A stretch of 64,000 nt of DNA from contig JAVGWX010000013.1 in the NCBI GenBank assembly GCA_036924085.1, positions 57,577,652 through 57,641,651 of the forward strand, in the 5' to 3' direction. Of this stretch, positions 10,008 through 20,555 are shown one piece after another. A program made the position numbers and the translations under genes. The DNA is from Ariolimax columbianus (taxonomy: Eukaryota; Mollusca; Gastropoda; Stylommatophora; Arionidae). Each line of letters opens with the position of its first letter. Position 1 is the first letter of the stretch. The notes under the pieces were generated by a model, which had not been told where the DNA came from, made no database searches, and saw nothing but the letters and a program-made list of their open reading frames with translations.

Positions 10008-10297
10008 GTGGTGACGTTGTGGGCTAGTGGTTAAGGGACACGGCTCACGACCCGAAGGTGCTGAGCTCCTTCCCCATCACAGCACCGGCCGTTACCCCGG
10101 GGAGGCAAACCCTTATAAAATGCAGAGGAAGCAAACCCTTATAAAATGCAGAAGAAGCAGACCCTTACATAAATGCATGCTGAAGTCGGATGCACTGGGC
10201 CGACAGAAGCAAAATAAAAACAACAATGCAACGCACACCACCTGTGGAAATAAAGAAATAAGGCGAACGCAAAACAAAACCCCAAACACAAACAACT
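10008..10297 (+). mobile_element. S1 SINE with internal 26-bp duplication
   Basis: GCTAGTGGTTAAGGGACACG (A-box region) and CACAGCACCGGCCGTTACCC mark an S1 copy. A segment, GCAAACCCTTATAAAATGCA plus GAGGAA, occurs twice and a third diverged time. This lengthens the element to 290 bp against ~249 bp for other copies. ATACAGAT at 10,000-10,007 and 10,298-10,305 is a probable target duplication. Confidence 0.85.
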
Positions 10298-10339
10298 ATA
10301 CAGATAGATAGATGGTGTCAGTGACACACTGAAGAAACA

Positions 10340-10405
10340 TTAGCAACGACGATGACACACGACAGAAAACGACACCTCCCCACGACGCCAAACGATACAA
10401 GTGGA
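10340..10405 (+). mobile_element. Possible L-F LINE 3' end
   Basis: CTCCCCACGACGCCAAACG followed by ATACAAGTGG resembles the L-F terminus at 14,090-14,125 (CCCCACGACGCTCAACGG). Short and diverged. Confidence 0.35.
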
Positions 10406-10747
10406 TAGATAGAAGATGAAGTGAAGTATATAAGAAAGCATGGGATTTTGTTCAGATCTCAGGAGACTTACATCACAGAAAGAAATGCCAGGACGTTATC
10501 AATAATGTTCCCAATGTGGACAGTGATTATCAAGTCTGACTGACACACGACGCCGTCGGGATAACGCGAACAGGACCCTGTAAATTGACACAACCTGACA
10601 ACAGGTGGAGCCTGTGGCAGGACTTGTTGATTATCAGGTGGCGGTTAGGCGACCTGGCGCGTTATTTTGAGTCACTATCTCTATTTTTTTCATCTAGGGA
10701 ATTAGCTCCTATACGGGCTGAACCGACTGATACTCAACCATCTAGTT
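10406..10747. other. No feature recognised
   Basis: No repeat, TE motif or credible frame seen. Confidence 0.5.
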
Positions 10748-10830
10748 GATCAGTCCTAAGACTGGTTGTAAGGTTGTCTGAGACTGGTTGTAAGGTTGTC
10801 TGAGACTGGTTGTAAGGTTGTATGAGAATA
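10748..10830. repeat. 22-bp tandem repeat, ~3.5 copies
   Basis: AGACTGGTTGTAAGGTTGTC recurs three times with one-base changes at the ends. Confidence 0.85.
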
Positions 10831-11228
10831 TCTCACCATTTGACCCTTTCCTTTGCAGGTCTCTTCATCTCAGCAGGTTCGTACTTTAAGCCATATGTGT
10901 GTGTTCTGTGTGTCATTTGTGTGCCATCGGTGTGACATCTGAGTGGCAGTTATTCACTTCATTGAATCTCTCGGATGTGGGTCTTTAACGCCGCCAATCC
11001 ATCCATTTCTGAGTCTCCCACTTGTTCTTGTGCCGTTTCCTGTTGTAATAGACTTGTGTGGCGTATGAGTTGAGATGAATTCTTAACAAACAAGTAACAG
11101 TGTGGATGACATAATATAAACAAATGGACTCTATGGTCGAAAGGATGCTGACCTTGATGATAATGACGTGAAGCGCCGTCTCGGCATTGAATGGTGTCTG
11201 CGGGGACCTTCAACATGCTCTATTTCTT
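10831..11228. other. No feature recognised
   Basis: An 85-codon minus-strand frame (10,959-11,216) has no recognisable motif. Nothing else seen. Confidence 0.45.
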
Positions 11229-11229
11229 G

Positions 11230-11625
11230 CCTTTATGATTCATCCAGACTATTTTGAAGTTTATCTTCAGGTTTTGTTGTTGCTTAGAGCTGTCGTTCTT
11301 TTACAAGTCTGTTCTCAACCTTTTCCTCCAGTTTTGTATTCAACAGTGTACCGTGTCTCTTTATCTCTTCAAAACATTTGTTCTGCCTAATCTGTTTAGC
11401 CTTTCAGTATTTTTCTTCTCTTTGTTAATCTCACCTGTAATATTTTTTTGGTTTGCTTGTCTTTTTTTACGAAATGTGACCAATTCTTCTGTATAATCCC
11501 ATTTCAAAGGCGTCTATTTTGTTATCCAACTGTTTGTTGATAATCCACATTTTCGAACCGTATACGAATTATAAATTTACAGAAAGATGGACTAGTTATT
11601 CAGTTGTCGTTGACATTGGTGACTT
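11230..11625 (-). pseudogene. RTE-like LINE C-terminal fragment
   Basis: The minus strand near 11,500-11,580 gives YGSKMWIINKQLDNKIDAFE with frame repair at one point. This corresponds to the LINE block with YGSETW and IEAFEMWCYRR. The rest is AT-rich and eroded. Confidence 0.6.
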
Positions 11626-11689
11626 TTTTTTGTGACTTGTAATTTTGGTCCTGGCACGTCAACGCAATTTGGCTCGATTACCTACTCTG

Positions 11690-12095
11690 CCTCCTGTGGT
11701 GTTCAGGCAAGCTGGATTACCTCTACTGCCTCCTATGGGGCTCAGGCAAGCTGGATTACCTCTACTGCATCCTGTGGGGTTCAGACAAGCTGGATTACCT
11801 CTACTGCCTCCTGTGGGGTTCAGACAAGCTGGATTACCTCTACTGCCTCCTGTGGGGTTCAGGCAAGCTGGATTACCTCTACTGCCTCCTGTGGGGTTCA
11901 GACAAGCTGCCTCCTGTGGGGCTCAGGCAAGCTGGATTACCTCTATTGCCTCCTGAGGGGTCCAGGTAAGCTGGATTAACTCTACTGCCTCCTGTGGGGT
12001 TCAGGCAAGCTGGATTACCTCTACTGCCTCCTGTGGGGTTCAGGTAAGCTGGATTACCTCTACTGCCTCCTGTGGGGTTCAGGCAAGGTGGATTA
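11690..12095. repeat. 39-bp minisatellite, ~10 copies
   Basis: The unit contains TGCCTCCTGTGGGGTTCAGG and CAAGCTGGATTACCTCTAC. One unit near 11,905 is shortened internally. The unit length divisible by 3 keeps frames open on both strands. Confidence 0.93.
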
Positions 12096-12280
12096 ATCAT
12101 TGTGTGTCTATCCCCATGATGGTGGCTTTGACTTTCATTCTGTGACAACACTTTGTGAATATCTGGAACATTGTTCGGTACCTAAAGTTTGTAGAATGCT
12201 CACAATTCGTGGTTACTCTTGTGTGCTCCCTGAAAGGAATGTTAAGGGGTGGGTTATAGTAGCTTTCTTCACATCCCGTA

Positions 12281-12580
12281 AGTAGCAGAATGTAGTCCAA
12301 AGAACAGCATGCGTTATGTCGTAGTTTACAGCTTGACTGCGATATTTGCACCTTTCGGTCCAACACATCCGACTTTAGCAAACATTTTTTGAGTACCGGG
12401 TTGGCATTCTCTCTTCGATCCCTTCTCCTTAGCCAGTCAGCCCTGCTGCAGCCTGTTATCCAGGATCACCGAGTGTAGGTGTAGAAGGGTCTTGGCAGCT
12501 TTGGTTCGCTGGCCCTGACGCTAGCAGTCAGCTATGGGTTGTTGACCACTGCAGCTCATGCGCTGCTCAGTATCTTGATC
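12281..12580 (-). mobile_element. E1 retroposon lacking its tail, unexpanded head unit
   Basis: It reads from GTAGCAGAATGTAGTCC through TTTACAGCTTGACTGCGATA, CAACACATCCGACTT, CAGCCTGTTATCCAGGATCA and a single CTGACGCTAGCAGTCAGC unit, to TATCTTGATC. The tail repeat and GAA end are missing. A 15-bp array begins directly beyond the head. Confidence 0.88.
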
Positions 12581-12584
12581 CCAG

Positions 12585-12850
12585 TTAACGGTATGAAAAT
12601 TAATGGTATGGAAGTTAATGGTATGGCAGTAAATCGTATGACAGTTAGTCGTATGAAAGTTAATGGTATGAAAGTTAAAACTATGAAAGTTAATGGTATG
12701 AAAGTTAATACTGTGAAAGTTAATACCATAAAAGTTAATACTATGAAAGTTAATACTATGAAAGTTAATGGTATGAAAGTTAATACTATGAAAGTTAATA
12801 CTATGAAAGTTAATACTATGAAAGTTAATGGTATAAAAATTAATGTCATT
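12585..12850. repeat. 15-bp minisatellite, ~18 copies
   Basis: The unit AGTTAATGGTATGAA alternates with AGTTAATACTATGAA. It sits exactly between the head of E1 and an L-F LINE fragment. Confidence 0.92.
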
Positions 12851-12852
12851 AA

Positions 12853-12970
12853 ATTTGTCGACGACCAAGCGATAGGGAAAGGGTCTGCGGTAACTTATCA
12901 GCTGTCACCACTGCTTATGCCCCCGAATAATAGTTTGGCATCAAAACAACAGCTTTGCCAGCCACTTCAA
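12853..12970 (+). pseudogene. L-F LINE fragment
   Basis: The translation VTYQLSPLLMPPNNSLASKQ aligns with the L-F copies at 52,025 (VTYQLFPLL, SLATKQQL) and 57,995. The ends are lost in the neighbouring arrays. Confidence 0.75.
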
Positions 12971-12983
12971 TGGTCCTGAGTAC

Positions 12984-13235
12984 CGTGGTAAGGCTGACGT
13001 TAGTGTCACTGGTCTAGTTTCTTGCTTCTCTGACACCGGGATAAGGCTGACGTTAGTGTCACTGGTCTAGTTTCTTGCTTCCCTGACACCGGGGTAAGGC
13101 TGACGTTAGTGTCACTGGTCTAGTTTCTTGCTTCTCTGACACCGGGGTAAAGCTGACGTTAGTTTCACTGGTCTAGTTTCGTGCTTCTCTGACACCGGGG
13201 TAAGGCTGACGTTAGTGTCACTGGTCTAGTCTTGC
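12984..13235. repeat. 53-bp tandem repeat, 5 copies
   Basis: TAAGGCTGACGTTAGTGTCA starts at 12,989, 13,042, 13,095, 13,148 and 13,201, an exact 53-bp spacing. Copies differ at one to three bases. Confidence 0.93.
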
Positions 13236-13394
13236 CCTGAGAATAAACTTATCTCCAGCACGGTTTGTTTCCAACCACATGGCATTAATATCTTCCATAC
13301 TTTTTCTTAAACCCTCACACTGGCCCCATCTATTTGTCTTCCATCGCCCCCCCCCCCATTTCTTCTATCAGTTCTCGCCCCACCCCCTCCTATA

Positions 13395-13665
13395 TTAATC
13401 TCACACCCTCCCGGCCTATATCATCGTCTCTTTGTTCTCACACCCTCCCGCCTTATATCACCTTCTCTTTGTTCTCACACCCTCCCGCCTTATATCACCT
13501 TCTATTTGTTCTCACACACTCCCACCTTATATCACCTTCTCTTTGTTCTCACACCATCCCGCCTTATATCACCTTCGCTTTGTTCTCACCCCCTCCCGGT
13601 TTATATCACCTTCTCTTTGTTCTCACCCTCCCGCCGTATATCACCTTCTCTTTGTTCTCCCATCT
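13395..13665. repeat. 37-bp minisatellite, ~7 copies
   Basis: The unit is CACCCTCCCGCCTTATATCA plus CCTTCTCTTTGTTCTCA. The left edge is a C-rich run at 13,348-13,360. Confidence 0.9.
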
Positions 13666-13669
13666 GTAC

Positions 13670-14004
13670 CACTATTTGGCCGTTTCCATATTTGGCCACC
13701 ATTGGCTTATCGGGCGTATCCCCCTCCATTTCTTACGCTCTCCTGACCACCTTGTGTTTGACCGCTCCCCTTCATTTTCAGTCAAGCATCTGGCCCAACC
13801 GGTCGCTTAGACAGACTGAGTCTCAGATAAGTTGACCATTTTTCCTTAGTATTGTTGTCCATGATGAAGGCCTATTGGTCGTAACGTAGGTTTTGTTTGT
13901 GTTCTCATCTCGGTGCGGTATCTGACCATACCCATTTGTAAATTTGTATTAAACTCAACCGTAATCAACTTTTACAATTTTGTTCATGTTTTTTTCTCAA
14001 TATA
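13670..14004. other. No feature recognised
   Basis: No clear repeat or coding motif. Confidence 0.45.
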
Positions 14005-14128
14005 TGCCACTGGAGTGTTCGTGCAGCAACATGGGCTCACGTTGACCGACGCAACGCACTTGGCACAGGACAGACGACTCAGGTTCCCCACGACGCTCAA
14101 CGGCATAAGCGGAAAGAAAACTAACTAG
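14005..14128 (+). pseudogene. L-F LINE C-terminal end
   Basis: Reads HGLTLTDATHLAQDRRLRFP followed by NGISGKKTN and a stop. It matches the end of the copy at 52,025-52,620 (GLTLTDATRLAQD). Only the last ~35 codons survive. Confidence 0.75.
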
Positions 14129-14129
14129 C

Positions 14130-14457
14130 TAGCGTATTTGCAATATAATAACTGAAGGGTTTAATGTCAATAGCACGGGACTAGTTCCTGGTAGAAGAAA
14201 GTTTAGCTAAATATTTGGGAACCGTAGGGAAAATGTAGTGAACATTACAGAATATGAGGAAATAAGTGAGTGGCATGTCTGGAGGCGTTTATACCTTCGT
14301 CCAGGACCGGAGAATAGAGAATGTGAAAGGGGGGTGGGGGGATGATGGATGGGCGGAGAAGAGGAGGGGTGGGACAAGTTGCTGAGGAAAATGTGTGTGT
14401 CCTCTCGATTGAACCGAGACGAGGAAGTGTAACGGCGTACATTGGTAGGCCAGGAGT
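14130..14457. other. No feature recognised
   Basis: Contains a G-rich stretch (GGGGGGTGGGGGGATG near 14,328). Two overlapping minus-strand frames of ~80 codons show no known motif. Confidence 0.45.
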
Positions 14458-15046
14458 CAGCCAAAGCCGTGAGTCAGCCAAAACCGTGAGTCAGCCAAAG
14501 CCGTGAGTCAGCCAAAGCCGTGGGTCAGTCAAGACCGTAAGTGAGCCAAGGCAGTGAGTCAGCCAAAGCCGTGAGTCAGCCAAAGCCGTAAGTCAACCAA
14601 AGCCGTAAGTCAGCCAAACCCGTGGGTCAGCCAAAGCCGTAAGTGAGCCAAAGCAGTGAGTCAGCCAAAGCCGTAAGTCAGCCAAAGCCGTGGGTCAGCC
14701 AAAGCCGTGAGTCATCCAAAGCCGTGATTCAGCCAAAGCCGTAAGTCAGCCAAAGCCATGGGTCAGCCAATGCCGAGGGTCAGCCAAAGCAGCCGTAAAG
14801 TCATCCAAAGCCGTGATTCAGCCAATGCCGTAAGTCAGCCAAAGCCATGGGTCAGCCAATGCCGAGGGTCAGCCAAAGCAGCCGTAAAGTCAGCCAAAGC
14901 CGTGAGTCTGCCAAAGCCGTGAGTGAGTCAACCAATGCCATGAGTCACCCAAAGCCATGAGTCAGCCAACGCTGTGAGTCAGCCAAAACCATGAGTCAGC
15001 CAAAGCCGTGAGTCAGCCAAAGCCGTGAGTCAGCCAAAGCCGTTCC
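14458..15046. repeat. 17-bp minisatellite, ~34 copies
   Basis: The unit is GTGAGTCAGCCAAAGCC. A ~90-bp block with CCATGGGTCAGCCAATGCCG and GCAGCCGTAAAGTCA occurs twice, near 14,740 and 14,830, a higher-order duplication. Confidence 0.93.
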
Positions 15047-15058
15047 TAGGTGAGCAGT

Positions 15059-15090
15059 GGTGTGTGTGTGTGTGTGAGAGAGAGAAATCG
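15059..15090. repeat. (TG)n(AG)n microsatellite
   Basis: GTGTGTGTGTGTGTG followed by AGAGAGAGA. Confidence 0.85.
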
Positions 15091-15164
15091 AGTTACAAGT
15101 CACGCAGAAGGAGACTTTCTTTGCCGTACGTTTTTTATCAGTTGGGAGTTAGCCAGGCTGAGTA

Positions 15165-15515
15165 GTAAACAATAATAATCACAATAATAGACACAATGAC
15201 ACCAACAATAATAACAATTATAATATCAACAATAGTATCAATAATAACTAAAACAAAATTACCCAACAATAATAACAAATAATAAGACCGACAATAACAA
15301 GAATATTAAAAATAATAATACCAACAATAATAGCAATATTAACAATAATAACTGCAATAATAACAAGAACAAAAATAGCAGTGATATTAATAATAACAAA
15401 AAACACGATAATAATACTAACAATAATAATCATGTTTTTAATGATTACAGTAACGTTACATTTAGTAATAATAGTAAATATAAAATAATAACAATACTAG
15501 TAATAGCAAAAACAA
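15165..15515. repeat. Cryptic AAT-rich simple repeat
   Basis: Imperfect AATAAT runs interrupted by CAAT, AACA and TAGTA for 350 bp. The minus-strand frame rich in I and V is low-complexity read-through. Confidence 0.8.
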
Positions 15516-15599
15516 CAGTAGCAGTCACTCTGTGTGACCAGCGTGGCAACTGAAACCTCTTGGTATAGTATCGTACATCTTCTAACTTATATCATCCCT

Positions 15600-16058
15600 T
15601 GACTTTCAATAACGCTTCCTTTGCTCGTTGACTTTTATTAAAACTTCCTTTCATCATTGGCTTCTAGTAAGATTTTCATTGATCTTTGACTTACAATAAA
15701 ACTTCATTTGATCATTTCCTCATAGAAAACTTCATTTGATCTTTGGCTTATAGAAAACTTCATTTGATCCTTGGCTTATAGAAAACTTCATTTGATCCAT
15801 GGCTTATAGAAAACTTCATTTGATCCGTGGCTTATAGAAAACTTCCTTTGATCCTTGGCTTGTGATAAAACTTCCTTTGATCCTTGGCTAATGGTAAAAC
15901 TTCCTTTGATCCTTGGCTTATGGTCAAACTTTCTTTGATCCTTGGCTTATGGTCAAACTTTCTTTGATCCTTGGCTTATATAAAACTTCCTTTGATTCTT
16001 GGCTTATGGTCAAACTTTCTTTGATTCTTGACTTTCAGTAAAACTGCATTTGATACTT
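15600..16058. repeat. 28-31-bp minisatellite, ~15 copies
   Basis: The unit AAAACTTCATTTGATCCTTG plus GCTTATAG changes gradually rightwards to GGTCAAACTTTCTTTGATCC. It continues at 16,738-16,795 beyond a LINE insertion. Confidence 0.88.
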
Positions 16059-16737
16059 TGTCAGGTCAGGTCATCGCGTAACTGGTGAGGTCGTTGGGGC
16101 ACACATGAAGACATCCGCACAACGCCCCGCCACCCTTCTCTGTCAGATGCCGCTGCCTGTGACTCTTCTGGTCGGAGACTGGTCCATTCTTTTATGTTGT
16201 CTTACCATCTCTTTTTGGGACGGCCTCTTCCTCGCTCTGCCTTCCACCTTTCCATGGAGGATCGTATTTGCAAGACCATTTGATATCGATATGTGACCGT
16301 ACCAAGCGAGTTTCCTTCTTTTGACAGTTGCCAAGAGGTCTTCAAAAAGCCCTATTGCTGTTGTAATTCTATCTCGTATTTCCTCATTTGTAACTCGATC
16401 TTTGTACGTGACTTTTAAAAGTTTTCGGAAACATCTCATCTCCAAGGTCTGTATCCTTCGTTGAAGGTCAGCTGTAATTGTCCATGTCTCACAAGCATAG
16501 AGGAATATTAACAGGGCCAGTGTACGCATTAATTTGATTTTCGTGCATAGTGCTAAGCGTTTATCTTTCTAGATTTTGTTAAGCCGTGCAAGCGCCGCTA
16601 TTGTCTGTTCTATTCTGGCCAACACCTCACATTTTGATCCTTCATCACTGACAATCGACCTAAGATATTTAAAACGGTCAACCACTTCAAGTTCCTGACC
16701 GTTAGCTTTTATCCTGCTGTTGAAGCCCTTGGCGTTG
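16059..16737 (-). mobile_element. RTE LINE 3' part, inserted in an array
   Basis: The minus strand reads ANGQELEVVDRFKYL, IVSDEGSKCEVLARI, KIKLMRTLALLIFLYACETW, LQRRIQTLEMRCFRKLL, VKRRKLAWYGH and GRARKRP. These are in order the post-RT blocks of RTE/BovB-type LINEs. A stop interrupts the frame near 16,572. The 3' end (left) carries a (TCAGG)n-like tail. TTGATACTT flanks the insert at 16,050-16,058 and 16,738-16,746, a probable target duplication, because the flanking satellite continues on both sides. Confidence 0.88.
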
Positions 16738-16795
16738 TTGATACTTGACTTTCAGTAAAACTGCCTTTGATCCTTGACTTTCAGTACAATGGAGT
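16738..16795. repeat. Continuation of the 28-31-bp array
   Basis: TTGACTTTCAGTAAAACTGC and TTTGATCCTTGACTTTCAG match the units just left of the LINE. Confidence 0.75.
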
Positions 16796-16974
16796 CTTCA
16801 AAAACTCAATTTCCAACAGTTAACTGAGCTGAATTTCCAATTGACTGTAGTATCAGTCTTATTACTTTCAGGTCAGTATCTATCTGGCACCCCAGTACTG
16901 AAACCACTGACAGCGCGTAAGGGAAGAGTACCATTCTTCTATCATTATAGTTTCTGGTGCAGTTTTCAAGGCCT

Positions 16975-17560
16975 CTGACGCTAAGTTCCATGTATGTGTT
17001 TTATGCTGAGAGCGTGACGCTAAGATCTATGTATGTGTTTTATGCTGAGAGCGTGACGCTAAGATCTATGTATGTGTTTTATGCTGAGAGCGTGACGCTA
17101 AGATCTATGTATGTGTTTTATGCTGAGAGCGTGGTGACTCTAAGATCCATGTATGTGTTTTATACTGAGAGCGTGATGACTCTAAGATCCATGAATGTGT
17201 TTTATGCTGAGAGCGTGGTGACTCTAAGATCCATGAATGTGTTTTATGCTGAGAGCGTGGTGACTCTAAGATCCGTGAATGTGTTTTATGCTGAGAGCGT
17301 GGTGACTCTAAGATCTATGAATGTGTTTTATGCTGAGAGCGTGGTGACTCTAAGATCCATGAATGTGTTTTATGCTGAGAGCGTGGTGACTCTAAGATCC
17401 ATGAATGTGTTTTATGCTGAGAGCGTGGTGACTCTAAGATCCATGAATGTGTTTTATGCTGAGAGCGTGGTGACTCTAAGATCTATGAATGTGTTTTATG
17501 CTGAGAGCGTGGTGACTCTAAGATCCATGAATGTGTTCAGGGCTGGGAGCGTGATGCTGA
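16975..17560. repeat. 39/42-bp minisatellite, 14 copies
   Basis: The first units are 39 bp (GTGACGCTAAGATCTATGTA plus TGTGTTTTATGCTGAGAGC). From about 17,134 a GTG triplet is added and units become 42 bp with AATGTG in place of TATGTG. The plus-strand 205-codon frame repeats LRSMNVFYAESVVT and is a by-product. Confidence 0.93.
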
Positions 17561-17652
17561 GAGTATCACGCTGAGACCCATGTAGGTATTTCACGCTGAG
17601 ACCCATGTATGTATTTCACGCTGAGACCCATGTATGTATTTCACGCTGAGCG
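17560..17652. repeat. 25-bp repeat, ~3.5 copies
   Basis: CACGCTGAGACCCATGTATG plus TATTT. It shares CGCTGAGACCCATGTA-type words with the neighbouring 42-bp array, so it probably derives from it. Confidence 0.8.
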
Positions 17653-17880
17653 CCGCTAATACATTCGTATTAATTACATATGTCAGTACCATTCAGCATT
17701 AAACGGTATTAATATAATGACGATTTGTTTAGCGAACCTAAGTCCTTGAATGCATTTTTAGCACTCGTTCATACAATACTAGCATATGTCTATGCAGGCG
17801 AAAATTGCTCTGTTAGCGTTGATTTAACAGCTACATTTTCTACATGTCACAATTTTTTATTGTACGAGGGATGGGGCAAC

Positions 17881-18015
17881 ATGTTTTACACTTTTGTTTT
17901 ACACTTTTGTTTTACACTTTTGTTTTACACTTCTGTTTTACACTTTTGTTTTACACTTTTGTTTTACACTTTTTGTTTTACACTTCTGTTTTACACTTTT
18001 GTTTTACACTTTTCA
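17881..18015. repeat. 14-bp minisatellite, ~9 copies
   Basis: TTTTACACTTTTGT recurs with minor TCTG variants. Confidence 0.92.
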
Positions 18016-18163
18016 CACAATTTCAGCTACCCAAGTTTTGGGGAAGTTGGTTAAAGTGGAGAAATAGAAGTTCAGGCAAATGGACAACGGTCATGACAGG
18101 TTAAATTAAAGGTTGTCAAAGATCAGGGGAGGCTGCAGAGGTCCTGATGATATATATATATAT
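18016..18163. other. Short gap with (AT)n run
   Basis: An (AT)8-like run at 18,150-18,165 abuts the hammerhead-like word below. Confidence 0.5.
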
Positions 18164-18190
18164 ATCTTAGGCCAAAAGCCCTTCATCAGT
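18164..18190 (-). other. Hammerhead-ribozyme-like word, possible Penelope-type relic
   Basis: On the minus strand ACTGATGAAGGGCTTTTGGC followed by CTAAGA resembles the hammerhead core: CTGATGA, a short hairpin with GGC/GCC arms around TTTTG, then a degraded GAAA box (AAGA). Penelope-like elements are known to carry such ribozymes. The third conserved helix is not evident because (AT)n follows, so this is a relic at best. Confidence 0.4.
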
Positions 18191-18685
18191 AAAATTGAAG
18201 AATACACGGAAAGACATCGAACAATTCATGAGAAAAAAAATAAACACGTAGTTTTATATTTGTTAATTTCTTTAACAATTTCTTAGTTTGCTCGCTTGTG
18301 CCTCGCTAGCTTACATATGCTGTGTGTCATTTACTTTTACTGTGCACACCTTTGATAGTAGATTAGTTACATTATATGTGTAACTTTTACTCGTGCTGTT
18401 GTCGTATGTCTAATCTGGTTTGAAGCCAGGTACATTACATGTCTGCTACCTCATTAGAGTCAAACTGTATTTAACTGTTCTCTTTTAGCCGAAGTCGCTG
18501 CTCCAGCACTAGTGCAGTTCTGCACGAACTGAATATCTATGATATCCTGGGTGAGGCTGGTTTTAGCAAGCAAGTTAGAGCCCACAAATCAAGTGCATTC
18601 CATGACGTCATTAGTGAGGAATTTCATCGATCTGGACCAAATTTATTTCTTCAGATATTGTACTTTAGTCGATAATGAGTGCGTC
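18191..18685. other. No feature recognised
   Basis: AT-rich, no repeat or coding motif identified. It may contain decayed Penelope-type sequence, which cannot be shown by eye. Confidence 0.4.
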
Positions 18686-18713
18686 TCTCTCTCTCTCTTT
18701 CTCACTCTCTCTG

Positions 18714-18757
<44 letters not shown>
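18686..18757. repeat. (TC)n microsatellite
   Basis: CTCTCTCTCT runs broken by TTCTC and TGTC. Confidence 0.92.
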
Positions 18758-18758
<1 letters not shown>

Positions 18759-18844
18759 ATTTATATATATATTACAAAGAATACAAATAAAACGAAGATA
18801 ATGACAACTGATAAGACACAACTCCAACCTAACACCGAGATAGC

Positions 18845-19460
18845 TGGCGAAGAGATTAAAATGTTTCACATTGTGAATATCTGGGATCAGTCCTGAACAA
18901 CAATGGAGACTGTACAAAGGAAGTAAGAAGAATACTGACTATGGCAATGCAGAAGATAAGGAGTATGTAGAACCTATGGCATAATACAAACAAAGAACTA
19001 AAACTAAAGATCCTAAGAACATGTATTTTTCCTGTGAATGTGAAACATGGACGGTTACAAAGGCAATAAGAGTAAAGATCGGTGCTTTTAAAACACAGTG
19101 CTACAGAAGAGTGCTGAAAATCCAGTGGACAAATAAACAAACAAACAAATCCAGCCGGCAAGACCTGAATGTGGAAGGGAATTGGCTCATAAATGACGTA
19201 ATGACCCGAAAACTGAGGTTTTTTTTTGGACACGTCAAATGACACAACGGACTGGAGAGAGCGGCTATGGAGGGCATGGTCACTGGGAAGAGAGGCAGGG
19301 GCTGACCGATAAGACGATGGACTCAGGACATCACGAAGACGCTGGATTTGACCTTGGAGCAGGCCAGTCGACTGGCGGAAGTTAGAGTTTCCTACAGACA
19401 GGCTGTCATGACAGCGACGTTCTGCAAAGGACATGCTGCATGATGATGATGATGATGAAG
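18845..19460 (+). pseudogene. RTE-like LINE C-terminal fragment with (GAT)n tail
   Basis: Frame pieces include LNNNGDCTKEVRRILTMAMQ, CECETWTVTKAIRVKIGAFK, YRRVLKIQW, NDVMTRKLRFFFGHVK and a degraded GKRGRG block. They appear in the order of post-RT motifs of endonuclease/reverse transcriptases, and several frameshifts separate them. It ends in ATGATGATGATGATG, a microsatellite tail. Confidence 0.82.
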
Positions 19461-19693
19461 ATATACATGTATATGTATCCGTATTTCTGTTTATCTCTCT
19501 CACTCTGGCACGCGCGTTGGTATGTGTACGCCCCGACTTCAGGCGGCAATGTCAAAAAGAGGATACGTCAGAGGCGTATATCAGCTGTAGTAATAAGTTC
19601 ACCTTTCTAACGTATTTGTATCAAAATACTTGAGGGATTTATTGTAACGACACTAATATCATGTTTCAGAAAAAATCGTTAAACTCAGGCTGT

Positions 19694-19695
19694 TA

Positions 19696-19728
<33 letters not shown>

Positions 19729-19832
19729 CATTAAAAATATCATTTCTATTATTATTATTAATATTATTATTATTATTATTACAATTACTTTTACTATTAA
19801 TATTATTATTATTTATTATATTAGTTTTACTG
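19694..19832. repeat. (ATT)n microsatellite
   Basis: ATTATTATTATT runs interrupted by ACAATTACTTTTACT. Confidence 0.9.
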
Positions 19833-19954
19833 TACTTTTCTAAAACCAGGACACTTTTGATAAGTTCGGAGTAAAGTAATAAATAATGAATGATATCAGA
19901 CTGTTACAATTCTTGTGTCATATTGAGATATATTTTATTTTATAAGATAGTAGC

Positions 19955-20118
19955 TTATGGCAGCGATGACGGCGACATCGCTAGACGGTTTTGTCTTGAT
20001 GATATAAATTTCGCTATTTTCATTAGAGTGAGTAAGCAACTCTGCTGGTTATCAGCATCACTCTCCGGTCTCGAGCTACCTTGGATCGGTGGCAAGACGA
20101 TCAATCGAGACGGCTGGT
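19955..20118 (-). mobile_element. S5 SINE body fragment
   Basis: GGTTTTGTCTTGATGATATA, TTAGAGTGAGTAAGCAA, CTACCTTGGATCGGTGGCAA and AGACGGCTGGTAAC align in order with the reverse complement of the S5 copy at 21,095 and with the copy at 34,140. Confidence 0.6.
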
Positions 20119-20204
20119 AACACAGAATGCAGATACACGGGGAGTCGCAACGAGAAAAAATGTTTCTGCCAAACGGCGTGATTCAAACCAGCTTCGTTGG
20201 GATT

Positions 20205-20350
20205 ATGACGTTTGTTCCATAGTAGCTACACCACTGTCAGGTGGTGAAGTTGTTAGAGACTTCAGTATACTAAGTCAAGGTTTGTCCAATAGTAGTTAGA
20301 CTACTGTCAGGGAATGAAGTTGTTAAAGACTTCAGTATACTACTCTGCAG
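20205..20350. repeat. ~70-bp direct duplication
   Basis: Two copies share GTTTGT, ATAGTAG, ACTGTCAGG and AGACTTCAGTATACTA in order. Confidence 0.75.
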
Positions 20351-20555
20351 TTTGTATGAGGTAGATTGGCCATTACTTTCTTCGCTGCCTATTATTTCCG
20401 AATGTGTGTGCCAGGTATCACTTCAAAGATCGGTCGACTGAAGCGTAAATATATCTGGAGTCGTCCCCCGTACCTTTACCAGAACTGCTTGCTGAAAACA
20501 TTTATTTATCGATTGACGTTATACCATCGCCCAAATACGGCCCACGAGACAGAAC

